A stretch of DNA of 64,000 nucleotides from Ameyamaea chiangmaiensis (GCF_025995235.1 NZ_BAPT01000056.1:62001-126000), one strand, 5' to 3'. Counted from the stretch's first letter, positions 26,113 through 34,594 are shown. The notes: a model not told the origin generated them from the letters alone. Program-made: numbers and translations.

Positions 26113-26217
26113 AGCGGCAAATTAGGGCTTTCGCCCGGTGGTCGAAAGACTTTATAGACACGTTGTTTGGAAAACCGTTGGGACTGGCCCGACAGGTTCC
26201 GGAGGATAGATACAGGC

Positions 26218-26523
26218 ATGGCCAAGATCTCTGCCGTCAACCGCAACGATCGCCGTGAGCGCATGGCGAAGCGGGACGAGGCAAAGCGGACCGCACTCAA
26301 GAACATCGTCATGGATCGCACCCTTCCTGTGGAAGAGCGGTTCGATGCGTCCTTGAAGCTGGCGGAGCTTCCGCGTAATGGCTCACGCGTTCGCGTGCGT
26401 CTTCGCTGCAAACTGACGGGTCGTCCCCGCGCCAACTACCGGAAGTTCCAGCTGTGCCGCGTGGCGCTGCGTGATCTGGCCTCGAACGGTCAGATTCCCG
26501 GTATGGTCAAATCGAGCTGGTAA
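26218..26523 (+). CDS. rpsN: 30S ribosomal protein S14 (zinc-independent type)
   Basis: Late-assembling 30S head protein; 101 residues. It is the long form without the two Cys-x-x-Cys pairs, as the conserved RCKLTGRPRANYRKFQLCR region has only two separated Cys. It does not depend on zinc. Start at ATG 26218 with GGAGGATA upstream; an in-frame extension to 26167 is not conserved. Confidence 0.97.
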   Translation: MAKISAVNRNDRRERMAKRDEAKRTALKNIVMDRTLPVEERFDASLKLAELPRNGSRVRVRLRCKLTGRPRANYRKFQLCRVALRDLASNGQIPGMVKSSW

Positions 26524-26535
26524 GGCGGGTTTAAG

Positions 26536-26934
26536 ATGTCTCTTTCAGATCCGCTGGGTGATATGCTCACCCGGATCCGCAACGCACAGCGCGCGCGTCA
26601 TGCCGCCTGTGTTGCGCCCGCCTCGAAGCTGCGCGCGAATGTCCTCGAGGCTCTGCGCCGCGAGGGTTATATCCGCGGTTTCTCGCTTGAGGAAATCCGT
26701 AAGGGTGTCGCTCAGCTTCGCATTGAACTGAAGTACACGGACGGCGAGCCGGTCATCAAGGAAATCCACCGCGTGTCCAAGCCGGGCCGTCGCGTGTATT
26801 CCAAGATCAAGGAATTGCCGCGGGTGTATGCCGGTCTCGGCGTGTCCATCCTGTCGACGCCGCGTGGCGTCCTCTCCGACGCCGAGGCGCGCGCTGCCAA
26901 TGTTGGCGGCGAAGTCCTCTGCCGCGTCTTCTGA
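26536..26934 (+). CDS. rpsH: 30S ribosomal protein S8
   Basis: Primary 16S rRNA binder and, in E. coli, the translational repressor of the spc operon. It is 132 residues, the usual length; begins SLSDPLGDMLTRIRNAQ and carries the conserved STPRGVLSDAEAR motif at about residues 107-119. It is 12 nt after rpsN and 10 nt before rplF. Confidence 0.98.
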   Translation: MSLSDPLGDMLTRIRNAQRARHAACVAPASKLRANVLEALRREGYIRGFSLEEIRKGVAQLRIELKYTDGEPVIKEIHRVSKPGRRVYSKIKELPRVYAGLGVSILSTPRGVLSDAEARAANVGGEVLCRVF

Positions 26935-26944
26935 GGAGGGCGAT

Positions 26945-27478
26945 ATGTCACGAGTTGGTAAATATCCGGTCGAACTGCCTGCCGGTGTGCAGGTGACGAT
27001 CGTCGACGGAATCCTCAAGGCGACGGGTAAGCTCGGCGAGCTGCAGTTGCCTCTGTCGGACAAGGTCACGACGGAAATTCAGGACGGAAAGGTCTCGGTC
27101 ACGCCGATTGGCGAGGACGCGCAGGCCCGGATGATGTGGGGCACGACCCGCGCTCTGGTCGCCAATCTGGTGAAGGGGGTTTCCGAAGGATATTCGAAGA
27201 CGCTCGAAATCACCGGAACGGGTTACCGTGCCGCGGTGCAGGGTTCCAACCTGGTGCTGAATCTCGGTTATTCGCACGATGTCGTGTATCCGATCCCGCA
27301 GGGGATCAAGATCACGACGCCCCGCCCGACGGCGGTGGTGGTCGAAGGAATCGACAAGCAGCGCGTGGGGCAGGTTGCCCTCGACATCCGCAGCTTCCGC
27401 AAGCCTGAGCCCTACAAGGGCAAGGGTGTCCGCTACGAGACGGAAGTCCTCCGTCGCAAGGAAGGCAAGAAGAAGTAA
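26945..27478 (+). CDS. rplF: 50S ribosomal protein L6
   Basis: 50S protein near the factor-binding site; 177 residues from ATG 26945. Two repeated alpha/beta domains, with the conserved RKPEPYKGKGVRYE motif near the C-terminus. The TAA shares one base with the rplR ATG. Confidence 0.98.
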   Translation: MSRVGKYPVELPAGVQVTIVDGILKATGKLGELQLPLSDKVTTEIQDGKVSVTPIGEDAQARMMWGTTRALVANLVKGVSEGYSKTLEITGTGYRAAVQGSNLVLNLGYSHDVVYPIPQGIKITTPRPTAVVVEGIDKQRVGQVALDIRSFRKPEPYKGKGVRYETEVLRRKEGKKK

Positions 27479-27840
27479 TGAGCACGCAGCAGGATCTGCG
27501 GGAGCGCCGCCGCACGCGTCTGCGCTTCCAGCTTCGCCGCAAGAGCGGCGGGCGTCCGCGCCTGTCGGTGTTCCGGTCAGGCAAGAACATTTACGCTCAG
27601 GTGATCGACGACGCCGCAGGCGTGACGCTTGCGTCCGCCTCGACGCTCGACAAGTCGCTTCGCGAAGGTGGCAAGACGGGGGCGGACATCGCCGCAGCGT
27701 CGGCGGTCGGTAAGCTCGTTGCTGAGCGCGCGGTCGCGGCGGGTGTGTCGTTGGTTGTCTTCGACCGCGGCTCGTATCTGTATCATGGGCGCGTCAAGGC
27801 CCTGGCGGAGGCTGCCCGCGAGGGCGGTCTCTCGTTCTGA
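27478..27840 (+). CDS. rplR: 50S ribosomal protein L18
   Basis: 5S rRNA-binding protein, 120 residues. Basic N-terminus (RERRRTRLRFQLRRKSGGRPRL) and the C-terminal FDRGSYLYHGRVKALAEAAREGGL are conserved. The ATG overlaps the rplF stop by one base, and rpsE starts 17 nt after. Confidence 0.98.
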   Translation: MSTQQDLRERRRTRLRFQLRRKSGGRPRLSVFRSGKNIYAQVIDDAAGVTLASASTLDKSLREGGKTGADIAAASAVGKLVAERAVAAGVSLVVFDRGSYLYHGRVKALAEAAREGGLSF

Positions 27841-27857
27841 GCGGAAGGATCACGCAC

Positions 27858-28427
27858 ATGGCACGTGAACCGAGAGAAGGCGGCCGAGGCGGCCGCGAGC
27901 AACGTGAGCGCGAGGACGATGGCCTCGTCGACAAGCTGGTAACGATCAATCGCGTTGCGAAAGTGGTCAAGGGCGGCCGTCGTTTTGCCTTTGCGGCCCT
28001 CGTTGTCGTCGGCGACCAGAAGGGCCGTGTCGGCTTTGGCGCCGGTAAGGCGCGTGAGGTGCCCGAGGCGATCCGCAAGGCAACAGAGCACGCGAAGCGT
28101 CACATGATCCGCGTCCCGATGAAGGAGGGTCGTACCCTTCATCACGACGTCGCTGGTCACTTTGGCGCGGGCAAGGTCATCCTGCGCGCGGCTGACGCCG
28201 GCACCGGAATCATCGCGGGCGGCCCGATGCGCGCCGTCTTCGAGAGCCTTGGCGTTAACGACGTTGTGGCGAAGTCACTCGGCACGCGGAACCCGCACAA
28301 CATGGTCAAGGCGACGTTTGCCGCTCTGGAGCGTTGTGCGAGCCCGCGTCTGGTTGCCAATCGTCGTGGCAAGAAGGTGTCCGATATCCTTGGTAAGCGC
28401 GAAGCGGCGGAGGTGGCAGATGTCTGA
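27858..28427 (+). CDS. rpsE: 30S ribosomal protein S5
   Basis: Decoding-accuracy protein of the mRNA entry channel; 189 residues, longer than E. coli (167) through a charged Arg/Glu/Gly N-terminal extension typical of alphaproteobacteria. The conserved core VVKGGRRFAFAALVVVGD and the C-terminal GTRNPHNMVKATF are intact. The 3' end overlaps rpmD by 8 nt. Confidence 0.98.
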   Translation: MAREPREGGRGGREQREREDDGLVDKLVTINRVAKVVKGGRRFAFAALVVVGDQKGRVGFGAGKAREVPEAIRKATEHAKRHMIRVPMKEGRTLHHDVAGHFGAGKVILRAADAGTGIIAGGPMRAVFESLGVNDVVAKSLGTRNPHNMVKATFAALERCASPRLVANRRGKKVSDILGKREAAEVADV

Positions 28428-28608
28428 GACAAAAGCGACCGTTCGTATCCGTCAGATCGCATCGGGTAACGGACGTAAGCCGGGCCAGCAGGCAACCCTG
28501 GTTGGTCTTGGCCTTAATGGCATCGGGCGCGTGCGCGAGCTGGAGGATACACCCTCCGTGCGCGGCATGATCCGCAAGGTGGCCCACCTGGTGAAGGTGG
28601 AGGACTGA
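28420..28608 (+). CDS. rpmD: 50S ribosomal protein L30
   Basis: Small 50S protein, 62 residues; start MSETKATVRIRQIASGNGR at ATG 28420, inside the last codons of rpsE (8-nt overlap). GGAGG at 28410-28414 lies upstream, within rpsE. Conserved GLGLNGIGRVRELEDTPSVRG core. rplO begins 1 nt after the stop. Confidence 0.97.
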   Translation: MSETKATVRIRQIASGNGRKPGQQATLVGLGLNGIGRVRELEDTPSVRGMIRKVAHLVKVED

Positions 28609-28609
28609 G

Positions 28610-29092
28610 ATGAATTTGAACGAACTGCGCGATAACGAGGGCTCTCGGTATCGTAAGAAGCGGCTCGGCCGAGGCATCGGATCCGGTAAGGGCAAGACCT
28701 CCGGTAAGGGTGTGAAGGGTCAGAAGGCGCGTGAAGGCGTCTCGCTGAACGGGTTCGAAGGTGGTCAGCTGCCGCTGTATCGCCGTCTTCCCAAGCGCGG
28801 CTTCAAGAATATCTTCCGCAAGGTCTATGCACCGGTCAATCTCGGTGCGCTCGACAAGGCGATCGCGGACGGCAAGATCGACGGCTCTGCGGTTGTGACC
28901 GAAGAGGTTCTGGCCAAGGCTGGTCTGGTTGGCACGGGCCGTTATGCTGGTGTCCGCCTTCTGGCGTCGGGTGAGATCAGCCGCTCGGTCACTGTCGAAG
29001 TGTCCGGCGCGTCTGCTGCGGCCGTTGCTGCGGTGGAGAAGGCGGGTGGATCGGTGAAGGTCCCGGCGACCGAGGCCCCGGCCGCTGCCTGA
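28610..29092 (+). CDS. rplO: 50S ribosomal protein L15
   Basis: 50S assembly protein, 160 residues. The Gly/Lys-rich N-terminal arm (RLGRGIGSGKGKTSGKGVKGQ) is conserved, followed by the globular domain. The C-terminal Ala/Pro-rich tail is slightly extended. It is the last ribosomal gene before secY, with a 123-nt gap that contains a terminator-like hairpin. Confidence 0.98.
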   Translation: MNLNELRDNEGSRYRKKRLGRGIGSGKGKTSGKGVKGQKAREGVSLNGFEGGQLPLYRRLPKRGFKNIFRKVYAPVNLGALDKAIADGKIDGSAVVTEEVLAKAGLVGTGRYAGVRLLASGEISRSVTVEVSGASAAAVAAVEKAGGSVKVPATEAPAAA

Positions 29093-29169
29093 TGTCGGTG
29101 GGGCAAGCGGATGCGAATTCGCTTGCCTTTCCGGCGATGCCGGTCATCCTGAATTGACAGAGACCATGA

Positions 29170-29200
29170 CAGCGTCCCGCTTCGCGGCGACGCTGTTTTT
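29170..29200 (+). terminator. Terminator-like hairpin just upstream of secY
   Basis: CAGCGTC (29170-29176) pairs with GACGCTG (29189-29195) and CCGC (29177-29180) with GCGG (29184-29187), leaving one bulged C. T5 follows at 29196-29200. It ends only a few bases before the secY ribosome-binding site (AAAGGA, 29204-29209), so it could attenuate secY-adk relative to the ribosomal genes. Confidence 0.7.
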
Positions 29201-29215
29201 GTGAAAGGACTGCGG

Positions 29216-30562
29216 ATGGCATCCGCCGCGGATCAGATCGCTGCCAGCATCAACATCAAGGCATTTTCCAAGGCGACAGAACTCAAGAAGCGGATCTGGT
29301 TTACTCTGGCCGCCTTGATCGTCTATCGCCTGGGAACCTACATCCCGGTCCCCGGGGTGGATGCGACCGTGATGGGGCAACTTCTTGCCCAGCATCAGGG
29401 CGGCATTCTTGGCATGTTCGACATGTTCACCGGGGGCGCCTTGGGGCGCATGACGGTGTTCGCACTCAACATCATGCCCTATATCAGCGCGTCCATCATC
29501 GTTCAGCTGATGTCGACGGCGCTTCCCTCGCTGGAGTCGCTGAAGAAGGAAGGCGAGCAGGGGCGCAAGCGGCTGAATCAGTACACCCGTTATCTGACGG
29601 TGGTCATTGCGCTGTTTCAGGCCTACGGGATTGCCGTTGGGCTTGAGAGCATGCACAGCCAGGCAGGCTCTGCGGTCATCAATCCCGGTGTGTTCTTCAT
29701 CGTGTCCTGCGTCATCACTCTGGTTGGCGGGACGATGTTCCTGATGTGGCTGGGTGAGCAGATCACATCCCGTGGCGTCGGCAACGGTATCTCGCTGATC
29801 ATCTTCGCGGGTATCGTCGCGAACCTGCCGCATGCTCTGGCCAGTCTGTTCCAGCTTGGCTACACGGGCGCGCTGTCGCCGATCTTCGTGATCATCTTTC
29901 TCATGCTGGCGGCGGCGACGATCGCGTTCATCGTGTTCATGGAACAGGCGCAGCGCCGCGTGGTGATCCAGTATCCCAAGCGTCAGGTGGGCCGACACAT
30001 GTTTGGCGGCGAGTCGAGCCACATGCCGCTCAAGGTCAACACTGCGGGCGTGATTCCGCCCATCTTCGCATCGTCAGTGCTGCTGATCCCCGTCACGGTG
30101 GCGGGCTTCATGAACGGCAAGAACATGCCGGGTTGGCTCTCGTTCCTGGGGCAGGAACTGGGGCAGGGGCAGCCGCTGTACATGCTGTTCTATGCGCTGA
30201 TGATCCTGTTTTTCTCCTTTTTCTATGCGGCGGTGACGTTCAATCCGGAAGAGACGGCCGATAATCTGCGAAAGCAGGGCGGCTTCGTGCCGGGGATCAG
30301 ACCCGGCGCCAACACGGCGACCTATTTCGACCGTATCCTGACGCGACTGACCGTTATCGGAGCATTGTATCTCGTAGCGGTCTGCTTGCTGCCGCAGGTG
30401 CTGATCAGCCATTACAACGTTCCGTTCTATTTTGGTGGGACCAGCCTGATCATCATCGTGTCCGTCACCATCGATACGGTCACCCAGATTCAGTCCCACC
30501 TCGTGGCACACCAGTATCAGGGTCTGATCCAGCGCTCCCGGCGGCGGGGACGCGGGCGATGA
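29216..30562 (+). CDS. secY: Protein translocase subunit SecY
   Basis: Central channel of the Sec translocon in the inner membrane; 448 residues with ten predicted TM segments. It has the conserved early block RLGTYIPVPGVD and the cytoplasmic C5 loop near TM9-10. ATG 29216 is preferred over a GTG at 29201 because AAAGGA sits 6 nt before the ATG. The stop overlaps the adk ATG (ATGA). Transcription may be reduced by the hairpin just upstream. Confidence 0.98.
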   Translation: MASAADQIAASINIKAFSKATELKKRIWFTLAALIVYRLGTYIPVPGVDATVMGQLLAQHQGGILGMFDMFTGGALGRMTVFALNIMPYISASIIVQLMSTALPSLESLKKEGEQGRKRLNQYTRYLTVVIALFQAYGIAVGLESMHSQAGSAVINPGVFFIVSCVITLVGGTMFLMWLGEQITSRGVGNGISLIIFAGIVANLPHALASLFQLGYTGALSPIFVIIFLMLAAATIAFIVFMEQAQRRVVIQYPKRQVGRHMFGGESSHMPLKVNTAGVIPPIFASSVLLIPVTVAGFMNGKNMPGWLSFLGQELGQGQPLYMLFYALMILFFSFFYAAVTFNPEETADNLRKQGGFVPGIRPGANTATYFDRILTRLTVIGALYLVAVCLLPQVLISHYNVPFYFGGTSLIIIVSVTIDTVTQIQSHLVAHQYQGLIQRSRRRGRGR

Positions 30563-31227
30563 ATCTCATTTTGCTGGGCCCCCCTGGTGCGGGCAAGGGA
30601 ACGCAGGCCAAGCGTCTGGAAGAGAAGTACGGGATCGTTCAGATTTCGACCGGGGACATGCTCCGGGCGGAGGTGAAGGCGTCGACACCGATCGGCCTCG
30701 AGGCGAAGGCTTTGATGGAAGCCGGGCAGCTCGTTCCCGATTCGATCATTATCGCGATGCTCGAGTCTCGTGTGTCGCAGCCGGATTGCGCGCGGGGCTT
30801 CATTCTCGACGGATTCCCGCGAACCGAAGCACAGGCAGCCGCACTGGACGCTATGCTGGCGTCTCGGGGCGTGAAAATCGACGGCGTGTTGTCGCTGGAG
30901 GTTGACCATTCGGCACTGGCCGACCGCATCGCGGGACGGTTCACGTGCGCCGCGTGCGGTGCCGGATACAATGACGTGTCCAAACCCACGAAAGTGGCCG
31001 GAGTCTGCGACGTATGCGGCGGGCATGAGTTCATCCGCCGTGCCGACGACAACCGTGAAACCGTCAAGGCGCGACTTGAGGCCTACCACCGGCAGACGGC
31101 ACCCATCCTGCCGCACTACCGTGCGCAGGGGCGACTTTTCAGTGTCGACGGCATGCAGGACATCGCGTCTGTAAGCCAGGCGGTGGATATCGTCATGCAG
31201 CGGATCGAGGAGATCACGAAAAAGTGA
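30559..31227 (+). CDS. adk: Adenylate kinase with zinc-binding LID
   Basis: Catalyses ATP + AMP to 2 ADP in the cytoplasm; 222 residues, long form. The P-loop is GPPGAGKGT (residues 7-15). The LID domain carries four Cys (C130, C133, C150, C153), so it should bind structural zinc. The NMP-binding region and the DGFPRT motif (84-89) are conserved. Coupled to secY by a 4-nt overlap, the usual arrangement in many bacteria. Confidence 0.97.
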   Translation: MNLILLGPPGAGKGTQAKRLEEKYGIVQISTGDMLRAEVKASTPIGLEAKALMEAGQLVPDSIIIAMLESRVSQPDCARGFILDGFPRTEAQAAALDAMLASRGVKIDGVLSLEVDHSALADRIAGRFTCAACGAGYNDVSKPTKVAGVCDVCGGHEFIRRADDNRETVKARLEAYHRQTAPILPHYRAQGRLFSVDGMQDIASVSQAVDIVMQRIEEITKK

Positions 31228-31237
31228 TCTGATTTCG

Positions 31238-31266
31238 TTGACTCTGGATGGGTCTCGGTTTATGCC
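31238..31266 (+). promoter_or_regulatory. Candidate sigma-70 promoter for rpsM-rpsK-rpoA-rplQ
   Basis: TTGACT (31238-31243), a 17-bp spacer and TATGCC (31261-31266) lie 130 nt before rpsM, immediately after adk. The -35 hexamer is identical to that proposed for the str operon at 17127. Confidence 0.5.
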
Positions 31267-31395
31267 GCGCCCTCTGGATATGGACATTTTTCCCTGACGG
31301 CGGCGAGCGGCTGCTGCGGGAAGGCCCGGACCCGGACACGGGCGGGACAATTTTTCATGCCGGGAACAACACCTGGCAGGCTAGGAGTGAATGGC

Positions 31396-31773
31396 GTGGC
31401 GCGTATTGCCGGCGTGAATATCCCGTCCAACAAGCGGGTGACGATTGGGCTGCGTTATATCTACGGAATCGGTGAGACGAAGGCGCAGGAAATCTGCAAG
31501 CGCCTTGAGATCGCCGATGCCCGTCGTGTTAACGAGCTGAGCGATGACGAAATTGCCAAGATCCGCGAGCTGATCGATGGCGAATATCGTGTCGAGGGTG
31601 ATCTTCGTCGTGAGGTCGCGATGAACATCAAGCGTCTGATGGATCTGGGCTGCTATCGCGGCCTCCGCCATCGTCGCGGTCTTCCGGTGCGCGGTCAGCG
31701 GACGCATACCAACGCCCGTACCCGCAAGGGTAAGGCTGTGGCGATCGCCGGCAAGAAGAAGGCCACGCGCTGA
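31396..31773 (+). CDS. rpsM: 30S ribosomal protein S13 (GTG start)
   Basis: 30S head protein that contacts P-site tRNA and the 50S; 125 residues. The family N-terminus MARIAGVNIP aligns only with the GTG at 31396. TAGGAG (31382-31387) is 8 nt upstream, whereas the in-frame ATG at 31357 would add 13 non-conserved residues. The basic C-terminal tail (RTHTNARTRKGKAV) is complete. rpmJ, sometimes placed before rpsM, is not here. Confidence 0.96.
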   Translation: MARIAGVNIPSNKRVTIGLRYIYGIGETKAQEICKRLEIADARRVNELSDDEIAKIRELIDGEYRVEGDLRREVAMNIKRLMDLGCYRGLRHRRGLPVRGQRTHTNARTRKGKAVAIAGKKKATR

Positions 31774-31890
31774 TAGCGATGCGGTAGGGGCTGCCCGGGT
31801 GACCGGGTGAGCCTCTCCCGGCGTTTGAGTGACGATATTGAAGGGTTATCCGGCCTTTACCGGCGCCCGAACTGACAGGACGAAGAAACC

Positions 31891-32283
31891 ATGGCGAAGG
31901 CCGCCGCTCCGCGTATTCGTAAGAAAGAGCGCAAGAACATTATCTCGGGCGTGGCCCATGTGCTTTCCACGTTCAACAACACCATGATCACGATCTCGGA
32001 CGCGCAGGGTAATGCGATCGCCTGGTCGTCGGCTGGCGCGCAGGGCTTCAAAGGCTCGCGCAAGTCCACGCCGTATGCCGCCCAGGTCGCTGCCGAGGAC
32101 GCGGGACGCAAGGCCCGTGAACATGGCATGGAGACCCTCGAGATCGAAGTGTCCGGCCCGGGTTCGGGGCGCGAGAGCGCTCTTCGCGCGCTGCAGGCCG
32201 TCGGCTTCTCGATCACGGCGATCCGTGACATGACGCCGGTGCCCCACAACGGCTGCCGTCCGCGCAAGCGTCGCCGCGTCTGA
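31891..32283 (+). CDS. rpsK: 30S ribosomal protein S11
   Basis: Platform protein near the mRNA exit; 130 residues, the usual length. The core (NNTMITISDAQGNAIAWSSAG) and the C-terminal DMTPVPHNGCRPRKRRRV are conserved. It follows rpsM after 117 nt and precedes the rpoA leader hairpin. Confidence 0.98.
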   Translation: MAKAAAPRIRKKERKNIISGVAHVLSTFNNTMITISDAQGNAIAWSSAGAQGFKGSRKSTPYAAQVAAEDAGRKAREHGMETLEIEVSGPGSGRESALRALQAVGFSITAIRDMTPVPHNGCRPRKRRRV

Positions 32284-32290
32284 GTCTACG

Positions 32291-32306
32291 CCCCGCGAAA
32301 GCGGGG
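32291..32306 (+). promoter_or_regulatory. GNRA-tetraloop hairpin in the rpoA leader
   Basis: CCCCGC (32291-32296), GAAA loop, GCGGGG (32301-32306), 8 nt after the rpsK stop. No T-run follows. It may stabilise the upstream rpsM-rpsK message or adjust rpoA expression. Confidence 0.4.
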
Positions 32307-32371
32307 GCTGGAACGCTTCGCCCTCCTTGCCCCGCGACTGCCGGGGTCACGCATTTTGAAAGGCCATCACC

Positions 32372-33391
32372 TTGGTCCTCCAGAAAAACTGGCAGTCCCT
32401 GATCAAGCCGGAAAAGCTGGAAGTCGAGCCGGGCTCCGAGCCGTCTCGCACCGCGACGGTTGTCGCCGAGCCGCTTGAGCGCGGCTTTGGCATGACGCTC
32501 GGCAATGCGATCCGGCGTGTCCTGTTGTCGTCGCTGCAGGGTGCTGCGGTTACGGCGATCCAGATCGACGGCGTCCTGCACGAGTTCTCGTCGGTGCCCG
32601 GCGTCCGCGAGGATGTCACCGACATCGTGCTGAACATCAAGCAACTTGCCCTGCGTATGCACGGCGAGGGGCCGAAGCGGATGATGCTGACGGCGACCGG
32701 GCCTGGTGAGGTTCGCGCCAAGCAGATCCAGACCGGTCACGACATCGAAGTGATGAACCCCGAGCTGGTGATCTGCACGCTGGACGAAGGCGTGAAGCTC
32801 GGCATGGAGTTGACGGTCAATGTCGGCAAGGGGTACGTGCCCGCTGCCGCCAACCGTCCCGAAGACGCGCCGATCGGCCTTATCCCGATCGATGCGATCT
32901 ACTCGCCCGTGCGTCGCGTGTCGTACAAGGTGGAGCCGACCCGTGTTGGTCAGGTCACCGACTACGACAAGCTGCTTCTGACGGTTGAGACGAACGGCGC
33001 GGTGACGGCTGAGGACTCGGTGGCTCTCGCTGCGCGCATCCTTCAGGATCAGCTGCAGCTGTTCATCAATTTCGACGAGCCCCGTCCGGTCCGCACCGAA
33101 GAGCCGCAGGACGATCTTCCGTTCAATCGCAACCTTCTTCGCAAGGTGGATGAGCTGGAGTTGTCGGTCCGCAGTGCGAACTGCCTGAAGAACGATAACA
33201 TCGTCTACATTGGCGATCTCGTTCAGAAGACGGAGCAGGAAATGCTGCGGACGCCTAACTTTGGCCGCAAGTCGCTCAACGAGATCAAGGAGGTTCTGAC
33301 CTCCATGGGTCTGTCGCTGGGCATGAATGTGCCGGCATGGCCGCCGGAGAATATCGAGGATCTGGCCAAGCGGCTCGACGAGCCGTTCTGA
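32372..33391 (+). CDS. rpoA: DNA-directed RNA polymerase subunit alpha (TTG start)
   Basis: Assembly platform of RNA polymerase and target of activators and UP elements; 339 residues. The conserved start region (VLQKNWQSLIKPEKLEV) aligns with a TTG at 32372; GAAAGG lies 8 nt upstream and no ATG or GTG fits. The N-terminal dimerisation domain (about 1-235), linker, and C-terminal helix-hairpin-helix domain (about 255-325, LSVRSANCLKNDNI and FGRKSLNEIKE) are complete. Confidence 0.97.
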   Translation: MVLQKNWQSLIKPEKLEVEPGSEPSRTATVVAEPLERGFGMTLGNAIRRVLLSSLQGAAVTAIQIDGVLHEFSSVPGVREDVTDIVLNIKQLALRMHGEGPKRMMLTATGPGEVRAKQIQTGHDIEVMNPELVICTLDEGVKLGMELTVNVGKGYVPAAANRPEDAPIGLIPIDAIYSPVRRVSYKVEPTRVGQVTDYDKLLLTVETNGAVTAEDSVALAARILQDQLQLFINFDEPRPVRTEEPQDDLPFNRNLLRKVDELELSVRSANCLKNDNIVYIGDLVQKTEQEMLRTPNFGRKSLNEIKEVLTSMGLSLGMNVPAWPPENIEDLAKRLDEPF

Positions 33392-33424
33392 GCCTCTGGA
33401 CCGGAAGAACAGGAAGAACTTATC

Positions 33425-33850
33425 ATGCGTCATGGTGTTGCCGGCCGGAAACTCGGCGTAACGTCTACCCACCGCGCCGCCATGTTCCGCAACATGGCCG
33501 TCGCCCTCATCAAGCACGAGCAGATCACGACGACGCTGCCCAAGGCGAAGGAGCTTCGCCCGGTGGTCGAGAAGCTGATCACGCTCGGTAAGCGTGGCGA
33601 TCTGCACGCCCGTCGCCAGGCCTATGCCCAGCTTCGCGATAACACGATTGTTGCCAAGCTGTTCTCGGCGGTTGCCGAGCGTTATGCGACGCGCCAGGGC
33701 GGCTATACCCGGGTGCTGAAGGCCGGCATGCGTTATGGTGATGCCGCCGACATGGCCGTGATCGAGCTCGTTGATCGCGACGTTCTGGCCAAGGGTCAGG
33801 ACAGCGGCCCGAAGCCGGAAATCAACAACGACGATGCTCTCGCGGCCTGA
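33425..33850 (+). CDS. rplQ: 50S ribosomal protein L17
   Basis: Bottom-of-50S protein, 141 residues. The conserved MRHGVAGRKLGVTSTHRAAMFRNMA start is present, with a short acidic alphaproteobacterial C-tail after the core. It ends the ribosomal super-cluster; a strong intrinsic terminator follows 33 nt after the stop. Confidence 0.98.
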   Translation: MRHGVAGRKLGVTSTHRAAMFRNMAVALIKHEQITTTLPKAKELRPVVEKLITLGKRGDLHARRQAYAQLRDNTIVAKLFSAVAERYATRQGGYTRVLKAGMRYGDAADMAVIELVDRDVLAKGQDSGPKPEINNDDALAA

Positions 33851-33879
33851 TCTCCGTGATCGCCGTTGGTGCGTGGAGA

Positions 33880-33909
33880 AAAGCCGGCCCTCAGGGGCCG
33901 GTTTTTTTT
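33880..33909 (+). terminator. Intrinsic terminator after rplQ
   Basis: CCGGCCC (33884-33890) pairs with GGGCCGG (33895-33901) across a TCAG loop, followed by T8 (33902-33909). It closes the rpsM-rplQ unit. Confidence 0.92.
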
Positions 33910-34012
33910 ATGCACAACGGTCGGGAACGGAGACGGACCCGGGACACGCTCAGGCGTTCCCTGCAGCACTCGGGTTCGCTAGACTCGGGTTGTTTTGTGA
34001 CAGGAGGAACTG

Positions 34013-34243
34013 ATGAGCGACGATACGACTGTGGAGCCATTCTCTCTCGAAAGTGGCGTGCGCCCCCTCGCGACCGAGGCTGCGTCCGGCTGCAGCGTTG
34101 CCGGTATGACGCGTTGCGTGTGCAAGAGTGGATGCGGTTCGCTGGGTGTGCTGCGGGACTGGACCGTTGACCGACCCTTGCTGGCTCTTGGGGTCTCGGC
34201 ATTTGTGGGTCTGGTGCTGGGGCGGATGATCCGGCGTCGATAA
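34013..34243 (+). CDS. Cys-rich small membrane protein, ElaB/YqjD-like tail
   Basis: A 76-residue protein of unknown function with a strong ribosome-binding site (AGGAGG, 8 nt upstream). The C-terminal half (RDWTVDRPLLALGVSAFVG, then LVLGRMIRRR) looks like the C-terminal anchor of ElaB/YqjD/DUF883 proteins, which tether to the inner membrane and ribosomes. The N-terminal half does not; it carries four Cys (27, 35, 37, 41) in a short stretch that could bind a metal. It lies directly after the ribosomal cluster terminator. The family link is inferred from the tail only. Confidence 0.75.
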   Translation: MSDDTTVEPFSLESGVRPLATEAASGCSVAGMTRCVCKSGCGSLGVLRDWTVDRPLLALGVSAFVGLVLGRMIRRR

Positions 34244-34376
34244 TGCGCGCACGCGAAGCGGCGAACAACATCGTTACTGCGCCGTTTCAGGCGTGAACTG
34301 ACACGCATTTCGCGCGTATAGCCCACATCTGAGCCCGTATCACACGGATGCGGGTATAAGTTGGGGAATTCCACAC

Positions 34377-34550
34377 ATGTTGAAGCTTGCGCTTCTTTTC
34401 CTGGTGATTTCGCTGGTCGCGGGCCTCTTGGGCTTCACGGGCATTTCGTCCGCCGCTGCGGGTGTGGCCCGTATCCTGTTCTTTATCGCCATACTGATTT
34501 TCGTCGTGTTTCTGGTCATGGCGCTTCTTGGTGTCAGTCTATTTACATAA
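34377..34550 (+). CDS. DUF1328 small membrane protein (YtjA family)
   Basis: A 57-residue, almost wholly hydrophobic protein with two TM segments around a GFTGISSAAAGVARILFF turn, diagnostic of the DUF1328/YtjA family. Function is unknown; homologues are often stress-associated. An intrinsic terminator follows 20 nt after the TAA. There is no strong Shine-Dalgarno; GGGGAA lies 9 nt before the ATG. Confidence 0.85.
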   Translation: MLKLALLFLVISLVAGLLGFTGISSAAAGVARILFFIAILIFVVFLVMALLGVSLFT

Positions 34551-34567
34551 GCATGTCGACAAACAGG

Positions 34568-34594
34568 AAAGGCGGCCTCCGGGCCGCCTTTTTT
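34568..34594 (+). terminator. Intrinsic terminator after the DUF1328 gene
   Basis: AAGGCGGCC (34569-34577) pairs with GGCCGCCTT (34582-34590), then T continues to 34594. A clear rho-independent terminator. Confidence 0.9.

Noticed and set aside
31774..31890. Possible rpmJ (L36) between rpsM and rpsK
   Set aside because: No frame with the L36 Cys pattern exists in the gap.
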